This document shows, piece by piece, positions 42,137 to 50,499 of a DNA stretch of 64,000 nt (positions are counted from its first letter, which is position 1; each line of letters opens with the position of its first letter). Source of the DNA: G965267605 sp965267605 (lineage in GTDB: Bacteria; Bacteroidota; Bacteroidia; Flavobacteriales_E; Vicingaceae); contig OZ254088.1 of assembly GCA_965267605.1 (NCBI GenBank), forward strand, positions 3,534,001 to 3,598,000, written 5' to 3'. The position numbers and the translations under genes are program-made. Under the pieces are notes generated by a model. That model worked only from the letters and a program-made list of their open reading frames with translations. It was not told the origin of the DNA and did no database searches.

Positions 42137-42951
42137 TTACACTTTTCTGCTACGATGGTCTTCGCTTTTGCGAATCCATACTCATCTGCTTTCTTCCAGT
42201 CTGCGCAGGCACCAGCGCCATCACCTGTGAACTGTTTGCACTTACCTCTATAGAAATACGCCTTCGCATATTTGGCGTCCAATTCAATCGCCTTGTTGAA
42301 GTCGGTGATCGCATCTGCATCTTTCTTCAACATATACTTACACAGGCCACGCTGGTAATACGCCCGTGTGTACTTCGGATCAATACTCAAGGATTTGTCA
42401 AGATCCTGGATCGCGGAGGCATCTTGTTTCAGCGCATACTTTCCTAAAGCCCTATTGTACCATACGTCAGCTTTGCTACCATCCAGTGAAATGGATTTGT
42501 CGTAACTCTTAAGGCACTCCGTGTACATTTTCAATTCATATTGGGTATATCCCAAGTAGAAGAAAACATTGGCATTGCTCGCTTCCAACTCCGAGGCTTT
42601 CTTGAAATCAGGCAGCGCTTCCGCATGTCTTTTGAGAAAGTGATTGCAGAGTCCTCGATGGTAGAATGCTTTCCATTTGGTGTAACCCAACTCAATGGCT
42701 TTACTGAAATCACCAACGGCACCCAGGTCGTTCTTCTTCATATAGTACGCGAGCCCGCGGTTATAATATGCGATGGCGTACCTGGAATCCATCTCTATGG
42801 CCTTATCGTATGCCTTGATGGCTTCATCGTATAGTTTGCGGTCGTATGCTGCCACACCATCGTTGAGATAGTCTTCAGCTTTGTATTGACCAATGGTCAC
42901 TAACGGGAGGAAAATGGCCATTGAAATGAAGAATAGTACTCTCATGTTCAA
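42133..42951 (-). CDS. Secreted tetratricopeptide repeat protein
   Basis: This 272-residue protein has a signal peptide (RVLFFISMAIFLPLVTIGQ) and about six consecutive TPRs covering residues 25-250, e.g. YDEAIKAYDKAIEMDSRYAI, DASAIQDLDKSLSIDPKYTR and DADAITDFNKAIELDAKYAK. Repeats are clean 34-mers with the canonical Y..RG/NRG positions. It probably serves as a periplasmic protein-interaction scaffold. Confidence 0.85.
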   Translation of the reverse strand: MNMRVLFFISMAIFLPLVTIGQYKAEDYLNDGVAAYDRKLYDEAIKAYDKAIEMDSRYAIAYYNRGLAYYMKKNDLGAVGDFSKAIELGYTKWKAFYHRGLCNHFLKRHAEALPDFKKASELEASNANVFFYLGYTQYELKMYTECLKSYDKSISLDGSKADVWYNRALGKYALKQDASAIQDLDKSLSIDPKYTRAYYQRGLCKYMLKKDADAITDFNKAIELDAKYAKAYFYRGKCKQFTGDGAGACADWKKADEYGFAKAKTIVAEKCK

Positions 42952-42981
42952 GATTTTGGTGGTGTAAAGTAATAAGTAATT

Positions 42982-42998
42982 CCCTTGTCAGACAAGGG
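42982..42998. promoter_or_regulatory. Palindrome between divergent genes
   Basis: CCCTTGTC (42982-42989), one A, then GACAAGGG (42991-42998) form a perfect 17-bp palindrome between the divergent TPR gene and the gene at 43049. An operator is plausible; no regulator can be assigned. Confidence 0.4.
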
Positions 42999-43048
42999 TT
43001 TTGGAGTATTCCTGTTTTTTGGCACGGTGTTTGAAATTTTCATAACCG

Positions 43049-43357
43049 ATGTTAAGAACGATCCACATATATATACTGAGTGTGATGATGGTGGGACTCT
43101 TATTCTCAGAAAGGGCAAGTGGGCAGGTCAAGAGTCCGCACCAAAGTCACGTTCAACTTAACCCCGTGCGACCTATACATCAAAGCAAAGTGGTTAAGCA
43201 GGTGAAACCCGAAAGTGAAACGGTGGCACCTATCGAAGAAAAGGCTCCCGATGCCAAACCGGAGAGTGTTGCACTTCCTCTAAACAAAATGGTGGCTACA
43301 AGGCCCAAGAGGAGTGAGGCAAAGAAGGTGTACTGGCAGAAGGAACGAAGATTCTAA
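43049..43357 (+). CDS. Small secreted protein of unknown function
   Basis: This 102-residue protein has a signal peptide (HIYILSVMMVGLLFSERASG) and a disordered basic, proline- and lysine-rich remainder (PVRPIHQSKVVKQVKPESE). No folded domain is visible. It is followed by a strong terminator and is probably monocistronic. Confidence 0.5.
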   Translation: MLRTIHIYILSVMMVGLLFSERASGQVKSPHQSHVQLNPVRPIHQSKVVKQVKPESETVAPIEEKAPDAKPESVALPLNKMVATRPKRSEAKKVYWQKERRF

Positions 43358-43385
43358 TTGGCAGACAGGTTAGATGGCTCAGAGA

Positions 43386-43420
43386 GGTCTCCCCGGCAGG
43401 GGGAGGCCTTTCTATTTTAG
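43386..43420 (+). terminator. Rho-independent terminator
   Basis: GGTCTCCCC (43386-43394) pairs with GGGGAGGCC (43400-43408) with one wobble, followed by TTTCTATTTT. It ends the 43049-43357 transcript and overlaps the end of purD on the other strand. Confidence 0.75.
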
Positions 43421-44686
43421 ATCAAATCCTAAATCCGTGCGGTAGTACATTTTATCGAACGATACCTTGCCCGCGTTTTGATAGGATTGTGCAATGGCTG
43501 CGTCCCATGAAGAAGCCAGAGAAGTGATGGCCAACACACGCCCCCCCGAAGTTTCTATGTGCCCATTCACGGCTTTGGTTCCAGCGTGGAAGATGGTGCT
43601 GTCTTCAACACCATTCAGGCCTTCGATTACCTTACCTTTTTCGTAGGATTCCGGATAGCCTCCTGATACCAACATAACTGTGGTTGCAGCATGGGGATTG
43701 ATTTCCAGAGTCATGTCATCTAATGTGCCGCTGCAGGTCGCATCCAGAAGTTCCAACAGATCAGATGAAATTCTCGGAATTACCACTTCCGTTTCAGGAT
43801 CACCCATACGTACATTGTATTCGATCACGTATGGGTTGTCGCCTACCTTCATCAGTCCGATGAATACGAATCCGGTGTAATCCATTTCATCCTTCTCGAA
43901 GCCAGCAATGGTAGGTGCCACGATCTGGTCGTGAACCTTCTGCATAAACGCTTCATTGGCAAAAGGAACAGGAGAGATGGCGCCCATGCCACCCGTATTG
44001 AGCCCGGTATCACCTTCACCAATACGCTTGTAATCCTTAGCTTCCGGTAACACCTTGTACTGCTTTCCGTTGGTGAGTACAAAGACCGATAGTTCAATGC
44101 CTGCGAGGAACTCCTCGATGACAACCTTGGCACTTGCTTCCCCAAACTTTCCGTGGGAGATCATATTTCTCAGCTCGCTCTTGGCCTCGTCAATGTCGTC
44201 TATAATCAGCACGCCCTTACCAGCGGCAAGGCCATCTGCTTTAAGTACGTAAGGTGGTTGAAGTGAATCAAGGAAATCACAACCTTCTTCCACTGTGTTT
44301 TTGTCGAAAGATTCGTAGCGGGCAGTTGGAATGCCATGCCGCTGCATGAAGTCCTTGGCGAACTCTTTGCTTCCTTCCAGTTGTGCACCTTTTTCTGCGG
44401 GACCAACGATCTTCACATCATTGAGCAAAGGATCGTTTCTGAAGAAATCGGTGATACCGTTTACCAGCGGGTCTTCAGGACCTACAACAACAAGGTCGAT
44501 GTTCTTTTGCAGTACAGCAGATTTGATGCCGTCAAAGTCGTTGACCTGGATGGGGAGGTTGGTTCCGCAGGCCTGCGTACCACCATTACCCGGAGCGACG
44601 TAGAGCTCATTGAGTTTAGAACTTTGTGCAATCTTCCATGCCAGGGCATGTTCTCGCCCACCACTTCCCAATACAAGTACATTCAT
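43412..44686 (-). CDS. purD: Phosphoribosylamine-glycine ligase
   Basis: This 424-residue enzyme joins phosphoribosylamine and glycine using ATP in purine synthesis (second step of IMP formation). The N-terminal motif MNVLVLGSGGREHALAW is diagnostic. The ATP-grasp domain shows YVLKADGLAAGKGVLI, LNTGGMGAISPVP, GFVFIGLMKVGDNPYVIEYN and RMGDPETEVVIPR. The C-terminal adenine-binding domain ends with GRVLAITSLASSW. Length is normal. Confidence 0.97.
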   Translation of the reverse strand: MNVLVLGSGGREHALAWKIAQSSKLNELYVAPGNGGTQACGTNLPIQVNDFDGIKSAVLQKNIDLVVVGPEDPLVNGITDFFRNDPLLNDVKIVGPAEKGAQLEGSKEFAKDFMQRHGIPTARYESFDKNTVEEGCDFLDSLQPPYVLKADGLAAGKGVLIIDDIDEAKSELRNMISHGKFGEASAKVVIEEFLAGIELSVFVLTNGKQYKVLPEAKDYKRIGEGDTGLNTGGMGAISPVPFANEAFMQKVHDQIVAPTIAGFEKDEMDYTGFVFIGLMKVGDNPYVIEYNVRMGDPETEVVIPRISSDLLELLDATCSGTLDDMTLEINPHAATTVMLVSGGYPESYEKGKVIEGLNGVEDSTIFHAGTKAVNGHIETSGGRVLAITSLASSWDAAIAQSYQNAGKVSFDKMYYRTDLGFDLK

Positions 44687-44766
44687 GACTTTGAATTTGA
44701 ATTCAAAGTAAGGGCGTGCAGAAGAAGTTTGAAAACAAAGTTTTCAAGGGTAATTAACAGCACCTG

Positions 44767-46170
44767 TTATCGGGCGCCTGGCATCCACACCGTGAAATCG
44801 AAATTTGTGGTGCCAGATGTTCCGTTGGGCTTGCGGTATTTCACATCCCGAATGCGCAGTTTCTGATCTTGCTCCATGTGCCTGAAGGCTTGTAGCATGT
44901 CCTGCGTGAAGTTGGCTGACGTTGAGATGAAAGTTCTCCAAACCCGATTGATCTTCAGCTCAACTTTAAAGCTCTGGATCACAAATCTGTTCTGAAGAGA
45001 CTCCTCTACCGCTCCTTTCAGATCGATTCTTGTAGCACGGAGCAATCGGCTTTTTTGCAGATAAGGTCCACCTTCACCCATTACCACCACATTCATTGGA
45101 GGGAAATCATTTACCTGGTAACGGTACGGTACCGCGATCGCTGAGTCCTTGTAGCTGAAAAGCAACGAAAGGGTGTGGGTATTGGTTGGCGTAATGATGT
45201 AGTTACCGTTGCCGTTGTTTGTCATACTTGCATTGGTTGGGGTGATCTGAAGATCGTTGGGTTGAAGTTCTGTTGGACCGTTAAGGCTAAAACGCATTGG
45301 CATTTTATAATAGATCTTTCCTGAGGGCCGGAAGTGGCGAATGAACTCTTGAAGTTTGTAATCATCTATTTGTGCAGTTGCAGTGTCCAATAGAACATGA
45401 AGTGCATTCAATGAATCGTTGGCTCTTTGCAATGAATCGTTGATGCTTCTTTTTTTATTTAACTCAGATTCCAACCGCTGCGATAAGAATACCGCTCTGG
45501 AAAAATAGTCTTTAGCCTCTGCGCTGCTTTGTTGTGCTTGATGTGCGAATGCTCCGGCCAGAACAAGTAGGATTGCCAATGCAGCAATAGCAGTATTACG
45601 AAGCGCTATAAGTTTCTTATGTGTGCTTAATTCAGAACCCACCAGATTGTCAATCGGTGTTCGCCTAATAGTAGCAGCGATCTGCGCGATCTTCATTTTG
45701 AACGATGGATTTTCCATATCGTAGTCATCCGCCTGTTTCACTTCACGCATGTCTACAAAAAGGGGTTCCTGCTCATAAAAGGCACCTAAGAATTTTGAGA
45801 TGGCTGTTGTTTTGTCCCAATCGAAGGCCTGGGTGTCCTCATCCCACACAATGTCTCCATCGGTCAGAACGATGATCAGGTTTCGGTAGTCATGGTGTTG
45901 CATCCAATACTGGATCTCTCTTTGCACCCATTTAGACTTAACGGAGTCGGGTGACGCCATGAGCACGAAATACCGAGATTCTTCCAGTGCATCACGAATA
46001 CTGGACCAGAGGTGTGGAGAGCTTGATAGATCAGTTTTGTCTATGTAAATACTTAATGCCTGAAATTTGAACAGGGGTTTGGCGAAGTGCTTCAACCCTT
46101 TCTGAATTGCAGGGCTAAGTTTCCCATCTGCTTTCCAACTGTAAGAAATAAATGCATCGTACATGGTCAC
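44767..46170 (-). CDS. TIR domain - transmembrane - GldM-like fusion protein
   Basis: This 467-residue protein has an N-terminal TIR domain (about residues 1-170: YDAFISYSWKADGKLSPAIQ, IYIDKTDLSSSPHLW, ALEESRYFVLMASPDSVKS, WVQREIQYW). It belongs to the bacterial clade otherwise fused to WD40 repeats; a Glu at 63 or 64 is the candidate catalytic residue. One membrane helix (about 190-209) and a coiled coil (about 212-275) follow. The C-terminal region (ITPTNASMTNNGNGNYIITP, VPYRYQVNDFPPM, RFVIQSFKVELKI, IRDVKYRKPNGTSG) resembles the C-terminal domains of the gliding protein GldM. A periplasmic sensor driving a cytoplasmic TIR NADase is the likely logic. It is divergent from a DUF4231 gene 83 bp away. 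Confidence 0.8.
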   Translation of the reverse strand: MTMYDAFISYSWKADGKLSPAIQKGLKHFAKPLFKFQALSIYIDKTDLSSSPHLWSSIRDALEESRYFVLMASPDSVKSKWVQREIQYWMQHHDYRNLIIVLTDGDIVWDEDTQAFDWDKTTAISKFLGAFYEQEPLFVDMREVKQADDYDMENPSFKMKIAQIAATIRRTPIDNLVGSELSTHKKLIALRNTAIAALAILLVLAGAFAHQAQQSSAEAKDYFSRAVFLSQRLESELNKKRSINDSLQRANDSLNALHVLLDTATAQIDDYKLQEFIRHFRPSGKIYYKMPMRFSLNGPTELQPNDLQITPTNASMTNNGNGNYIITPTNTHTLSLLFSYKDSAIAVPYRYQVNDFPPMNVVVMGEGGPYLQKSRLLRATRIDLKGAVEESLQNRFVIQSFKVELKINRVWRTFISTSANFTQDMLQAFRHMEQDQKLRIRDVKYRKPNGTSGTTNFDFTVWMPGAR

Positions 46171-46253
46171 ATGTTTTGCGAGGACACTGAAGATGTGAAT
46201 ACAATGGCTTTAGGTATAAATACTTATAACTCAGCGTTATTTAGCTTCACTTT

Positions 46254-46748
46254 ATGGAGATGAACATTCAAGACTACATTCAAGAACGGGTTGATCCACA
46301 AATTGGTTGGTACGATTCTAAGTCTGGTTATAACAAACGGTGTTATAGGGTGCTGACCATTTTGGAGATTGTATTGGCTGCATTTATTCCATTGCTGGTA
46401 ACGCAGATTGAGAACGTTCCGGAAGGTGGAATGTTGGGCATTCCGTTCATCAACAGCTTGTTCCTTCAGTTCATTGTTGGCTTTTTCGGTGTGCTTGTTG
46501 TGATCTTCACAGGAGTGCTTGCCCTCGGTAAGTATCAAGAAAAATGGATCAAGTATCGGACCACTGCGGAAATGTTGAAGCACAACAAATTTCTATTTCT
46601 TACCGCTACTGGTCAGTACGATGGGTACGAGCCAGACAAGCTGTTTGTTCAGACCATTGAACGTTTGATCTCAGAGGAGAACAGTGATTGGAAAAGTGAA
46701 TTGACCTCTTCGAAATCGAACGAAGAAGCGGGCTTCCAGTTTAACTAA
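46254..46748 (+). CDS. DUF4231 (SLATT-type) membrane protein
   Basis: This 164-residue protein starts IQDYIQERVDPQIGWYDSKS and has two membrane helices (ILEIVLAAFIPLLVTQIE and FLQFIVGFFGVLVVIFTGVL). After them come GKYQEKWIKYRTTAEMLKHN and an acidic helix, the pattern of DUF4231. That family belongs to the SLATT group of two-helix membrane proteins proposed as pore-forming effectors in nucleotide- or TIR-linked conflict systems. Its divergent position beside a TIR protein suggests a functional pair. An earlier ATG is not available; 46260 is an alternative. Confidence 0.82.
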   Translation: MEMNIQDYIQERVDPQIGWYDSKSGYNKRCYRVLTILEIVLAAFIPLLVTQIENVPEGGMLGIPFINSLFLQFIVGFFGVLVVIFTGVLALGKYQEKWIKYRTTAEMLKHNKFLFLTATGQYDGYEPDKLFVQTIERLISEENSDWKSELTSSKSNEEAGFQFN

Positions 46749-46771
46749 CTTGGGGTCAAGATCCGATCTCT

Positions 46772-47791
46772 TTATTTGACAAACCGCACGTAATCTTCCA
46801 GTACTTTATACATCTCCACCTTTTCATACTTTGTTGAGTATGCAATCGGCTTGGTATCACTGTAACTGGAAGCGAAACTTATGGTTACACTTTTACCTGA
46901 TAAGTTCAGGTATGTTGATTTGAGCTTCCAGGTACTTTGAAATAAATGGCCTGGCTCTCTGGGGTACGTCTTATTGCGGAAGTCTTGTTTCACTTTTTTT
47001 GCCAGCGCCTTGTCTTTATTTACTTCTGGTTGCTTTCTAAGTTCATTGTAGAGGAGTACATCGTACATCTTTAGTTTATAGTCAAGATCCGACTGTTCTC
47101 TACTTGTAACCAAATGCACCGGATATGAATAGTTCTTCCCGAGCCATTTGTTAGCCCTATTAGACTCATCGGCATATCCAGAAACAGAATAATTACCGCC
47201 CTTATATGTTGAACTTCCTTTCCTTGCCCATGGATCTGCCCAATTCACGCCACCCACATATTTTGTTTCTCCCATCGTAAAGTACCCTTTGGCATAAAGC
47301 GTATCGGTTTTCAAAATTTGTGAATCACCAAGAGTGCCATCCTGAATTGCCCAACAGGCTTTCGATATTAGATCTTCGATCACATCTCTACAGTAAATGC
47401 TCTCCACGTACGAAAAGCGAAATACGCTGCTTCCACTCACGAAGAGCTCCAATGCCGTTTCTTCAACATTAATATTCGCGTGAACTTTCGGTGCAGCATC
47501 GTTGAAGCGAGAATCAAACTCACTTTTTTCAAGGTAGATCAGAGAGTCACTACACTGCCACTGCGCATCCAGATGTGTTTTGATATACTTCTTTTTGTCA
47601 GCAAGTTTATTTGCCCACTTAGTATCCTTCGAAGCCTTCTTTGATATCGGTTCGAACACGAAATGGATAGGATTTTCCTTTACACTCTTTCGTACCTCAT
47701 CCGGAACTGTAACAACTTGTCTTTCCTGTGAAAAACCAGCTATACCAATTGCAATACAAAGTAGTGTGTGGCTTATTCTGTTGAAAATCAT
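46772..47791 (-). CDS. Secreted protein of unknown function
   Basis: The ATG at 47791 opens a signal peptide (FNRISHTLLCIAIGIAGFSQ); an ATG at 47818 adds nine residues before it. The mature part of about 320 residues is rich in Lys and Tyr and has no family I know. Visible blocks are KACWAIQDGTLGDSQIL, YFTMGETKYVGGVNWADPW and the beta-rich SGKSVTISFASSYSDTK near the end. It lies next to the TIR/DUF4231 pair but is convergent with it, so no link can be claimed. Confidence 0.6.
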   Translation of the reverse strand: MIFNRISHTLLCIAIGIAGFSQERQVVTVPDEVRKSVKENPIHFVFEPISKKASKDTKWANKLADKKKYIKTHLDAQWQCSDSLIYLEKSEFDSRFNDAAPKVHANINVEETALELFVSGSSVFRFSYVESIYCRDVIEDLISKACWAIQDGTLGDSQILKTDTLYAKGYFTMGETKYVGGVNWADPWARKGSSTYKGGNYSVSGYADESNRANKWLGKNYSYPVHLVTSREQSDLDYKLKMYDVLLYNELRKQPEVNKDKALAKKVKQDFRNKTYPREPGHLFQSTWKLKSTYLNLSGKSVTISFASSYSDTKPIAYSTKYEKVEMYKVLEDYVRFVK

Positions 47792-47858
47792 AGTATTAAA
47801 TATACGGTATAACGGCAAATACCGTCAAATCATACAGGTACGCGCGGATTTTAGATAC

Positions 47859-48257
47859 TTACCCTTCAGTTTCTGATCGGTTCTCGAATGGAATGTTGAG
47901 GTACCCGGCAACCTTGCTGGCAATTTCCCTGCACTTCTCGGTGTCTTCGGATGTGTAAACCTCAAGTTTGGCTCCTTTACGGTCCGTGATCAGATAGATC
48001 ATGTCTTGCCTGAACTGAACATCCGTAGCTTTATTGGCAGATGGATTGGCACCACTCACTCCGGCACCTCCACCTGTGCTCACTCCCTTCTGTTTCATTG
48101 TGACCTTGGTCATCAGAACTTTAACAGGGTTGCCACGAATCTTTTCCCAGCCGTCTGAAGCGGGAATAAACCCAAGAATCTTATAGGTGCGTTTGAAGGA
48201 GTTCTTCTCCTTATCAAGGTGAATACTGCCGCCCTTGACAGGAATTGAAAAACTCAT
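47859..48257 (-). CDS. Small protein of unknown function
   Basis: This 132-residue soluble protein begins SFSIPVKGGSIHLDKEKNSF. It has a glycine- and alanine-rich linker (STGGGAGVSGANPSANKA) between a beta-rich N-terminal half and a C-terminal alpha/beta part (LEVYTSEDTEKCREIASKV). It lies 15 bp after the thioredoxin-like gene on the same strand. No family is recognised. Confidence 0.55.
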   Translation of the reverse strand: MSFSIPVKGGSIHLDKEKNSFKRTYKILGFIPASDGWEKIRGNPVKVLMTKVTMKQKGVSTGGGAGVSGANPSANKATDVQFRQDMIYLITDRKGAKLEVYTSEDTEKCREIASKVAGYLNIPFENRSETEG

Positions 48258-48272
48258 CTACAATAGATTTGA

Positions 48273-48914
48273 TTAGTTGGTTTGAACGCGCTTGATACTG
48301 CATCCAATGGCCTTGGTCTTGTTGGTGGTAATAGGCTTCTTGCCAACGAGGTTATTCATCGCATCTGACAACCAGTGCTCCTTCACATCCTTGGCTTTTG
48401 CGTGGTTGTCATCGATAGCACCTTTGTATACCAATCGCATTTCGTTGTCGAACAGGAATACATGAGGTGTGGTCTTCGCGCCAAAAGCATTGGCCAATTC
48501 CGAATTAGAGTCGAGCACATAGTATCCCTTCAGTTTGTTCTTCTTGTAGTGACTAACCATATCATTGTAAGAGTCTCCATTGTCGCGCTTGGCGGCATTG
48601 GAGTTTACCATCACCATACCAATGTCATTGCCCTGCGCTTCTTTATAGATGCCATTGTACCGCCCCTGCCATCCTTCAACATCTTTCGATTTTCTTCCAA
48701 CCACAAACGGACACGTATTGCAGGAGAAGATTACCAGCAATCCATTTTTCTGTGAGATCTCCCTAAGTGTGAGGCTATTGCCACTTACGTGCTTCATTTT
48801 CAGATCTTGCTTTGGCGCCTTCGCACCAATGGCGATGCTTTCTTTCTGGAAAGGCATGAAAGCCAATGAGAAACCTGCCGCAACCACGGCTAAAATCAAA
48901 AGTGTCTGTTTCAT
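48273..48914 (-). CDS. Exported thioredoxin-like (AhpC/TSA-type) protein
   Basis: This 213-residue protein has an N-terminal signal or anchor (TLLILAVVAAGFSLAFMPF), a redoxin start (IAIGAKAPKQDLKM, LTLREISQKNGLLVIFS) and an active site CNTCPF with two cysteines. The cis-proline region is KTTPHVFLFDNE. A further cysteine lies near the C-terminus (IGCSIKRV). It probably acts as a periplasmic thiol oxidoreductase. The partner is unknown. Confidence 0.82.
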   Translation of the reverse strand: MKQTLLILAVVAAGFSLAFMPFQKESIAIGAKAPKQDLKMKHVSGNSLTLREISQKNGLLVIFSCNTCPFVVGRKSKDVEGWQGRYNGIYKEAQGNDIGMVMVNSNAAKRDNGDSYNDMVSHYKKNKLKGYYVLDSNSELANAFGAKTTPHVFLFDNEMRLVYKGAIDDNHAKAKDVKEHWLSDAMNNLVGKKPITTNKTKAIGCSIKRVQTN

Positions 48915-48921
48915 GATCGAG

Positions 48922-50463
48922 CTATAAAGGGATATTGCCGTGTTTCTTTCTTGGTAGGTTTGCCACCTTATTCTCCAGCATCTCGAATGCTGTAATCAGT
49001 TTCTTCCTGGTATCTTCTGGTTTGATGACTTCGTCTACATAACCTCTGGCCGCAGCATTGTAAGGATTAGCGAAAAGCTCTGCGTATTCAGCTTCCTTTT
49101 CCGCAAGCTTCGCAGCAGAATCATCAGCTTCTGCAATTTCTTTCTTGAAGATGATTTCAGCTGCACCCTTAGCGCCCATTACCGCAATCTCAGCAGTGGG
49201 CCACGCGTAGTTCATGTCTGCGCCAATGTGTTTGGAATTCATCACATCGTACGCACCACCATAGGCCTTACGTGTAATAACCGTAACTCTAGGTACCGTG
49301 GCTTCCGAGAAGGCGTATAGGAGTTTTGCACCATTTGTGATGATGGCATTCCATTCCTGATCGGTTCCTGGCAAGAATCCCGGAACATCTTCAAATACCA
49401 GCAGCGGAATGTTAAAGCAATCACAGAACCTAACAAAACGGGCTCCTTTCTGAGATGATTTGATGTCAAGTACGCCAGCAAGGAAAGCAGGTTGATTCGC
49501 TACGATTCCGATAGACCTTCCACCAAGTCTTGCAAAACCTACCACGATGTTTTCTGCGTAATCTCCATGCACCTCGTAAAACGAATCCGTATCCGCTACC
49601 TCTCCAATCACATCTCTGATGTCATAGGGCTGATTGGGATTGTCGGGAATAACGGAGGCCAGTTTTGGGCGTTCTTCATTGCCACCATCGTAAGCAACTC
49701 TTGGGGCATCCTCCTCACAATTTTGCGGGATATAGCTCATCAATTCCTTGATGCCATTGATGCATTCCATTTCGTTGGCGTAAGTGAAATGAGTAACACC
49801 AGATTTACTGGAGTGTGCACTTGCGCCTCCCAGGTCTTCCGCTGTTACATCCTCATGAGTAACAGTTTTTACAACGTTAGGACCTGTTACGAACATGTAG
49901 GATGTATTCTCAACCATCATGATGAAATCAGTCAAAGCGGGCGAGTAAACTGCCCCACCTGCACATGGTCCCATGATAGCTGAGATCTGAGGAATAACAC
50001 CGCTGGCCAACGTGTTGCGATAGAAGATATCCGCATATCCACCCAGCGATACAACGCCTTCCTGGATGCGCGCTCCTCCTGAATCATTCAGGCCAATAAC
50101 AGGTGCGCCATTCTCCATCGCAAGGTCCATGATCTTACAAATCTTCTCGGCATGTGCTTCCGCCAGAGAGCCTCCCAGAACGGTAAAATCCTGTGCGAAA
50201 ACGTAGGTCAATCTTCCATTGATCTTGCCGTATCCGGTTACCACACCATCGCCCAGAATCTTCTGCTTATCCAAACCGAAATTGGATGACCGGTGTGTTA
50301 CGAACATGCCAATTTCTTCGAACGTTCCTTCGTCTAACAGAAAGTGGATACGCTCTCTTGCCGTTAGTTTACCCTTGCCATGCTGGGCTTCAATTCTTTT
50401 CTCTCCTCCACCAATACTGGCTTCTTCAATCTTCTTATTTAATTCCTCAATGCGATCGCTCAT
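48922..50463 (-). CDS. Acyl-CoA carboxylase beta subunit (propionyl-CoA carboxylase type)
   Basis: This 513-residue carboxyltransferase has the family's N-terminal KLTARERIHFLLDEGTFEE, the oxyanion region GPCAGGAVYSPALTDF, GASAHSSKSGVTHF and the second half GFLPGTDQEWNAIITNGAKL and AVMGAKGAAEIIF. It transfers carboxyl from biotin to propionyl- or a related acyl-CoA, giving methylmalonyl-CoA. Length matches PccB/MmdA types. The biotin carboxylase and carrier subunits are not in the window. Confidence 0.93.
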   Translation of the reverse strand: MSDRIEELNKKIEEASIGGGEKRIEAQHGKGKLTARERIHFLLDEGTFEEIGMFVTHRSSNFGLDKQKILGDGVVTGYGKINGRLTYVFAQDFTVLGGSLAEAHAEKICKIMDLAMENGAPVIGLNDSGGARIQEGVVSLGGYADIFYRNTLASGVIPQISAIMGPCAGGAVYSPALTDFIMMVENTSYMFVTGPNVVKTVTHEDVTAEDLGGASAHSSKSGVTHFTYANEMECINGIKELMSYIPQNCEEDAPRVAYDGGNEERPKLASVIPDNPNQPYDIRDVIGEVADTDSFYEVHGDYAENIVVGFARLGGRSIGIVANQPAFLAGVLDIKSSQKGARFVRFCDCFNIPLLVFEDVPGFLPGTDQEWNAIITNGAKLLYAFSEATVPRVTVITRKAYGGAYDVMNSKHIGADMNYAWPTAEIAVMGAKGAAEIIFKKEIAEADDSAAKLAEKEAEYAELFANPYNAAARGYVDEVIKPEDTRKKLITAFEMLENKVANLPRKKHGNIPL

Positions 50464-50499
50464 GACGTCTTATTCAAAATGCAAACTAATATATACGTT

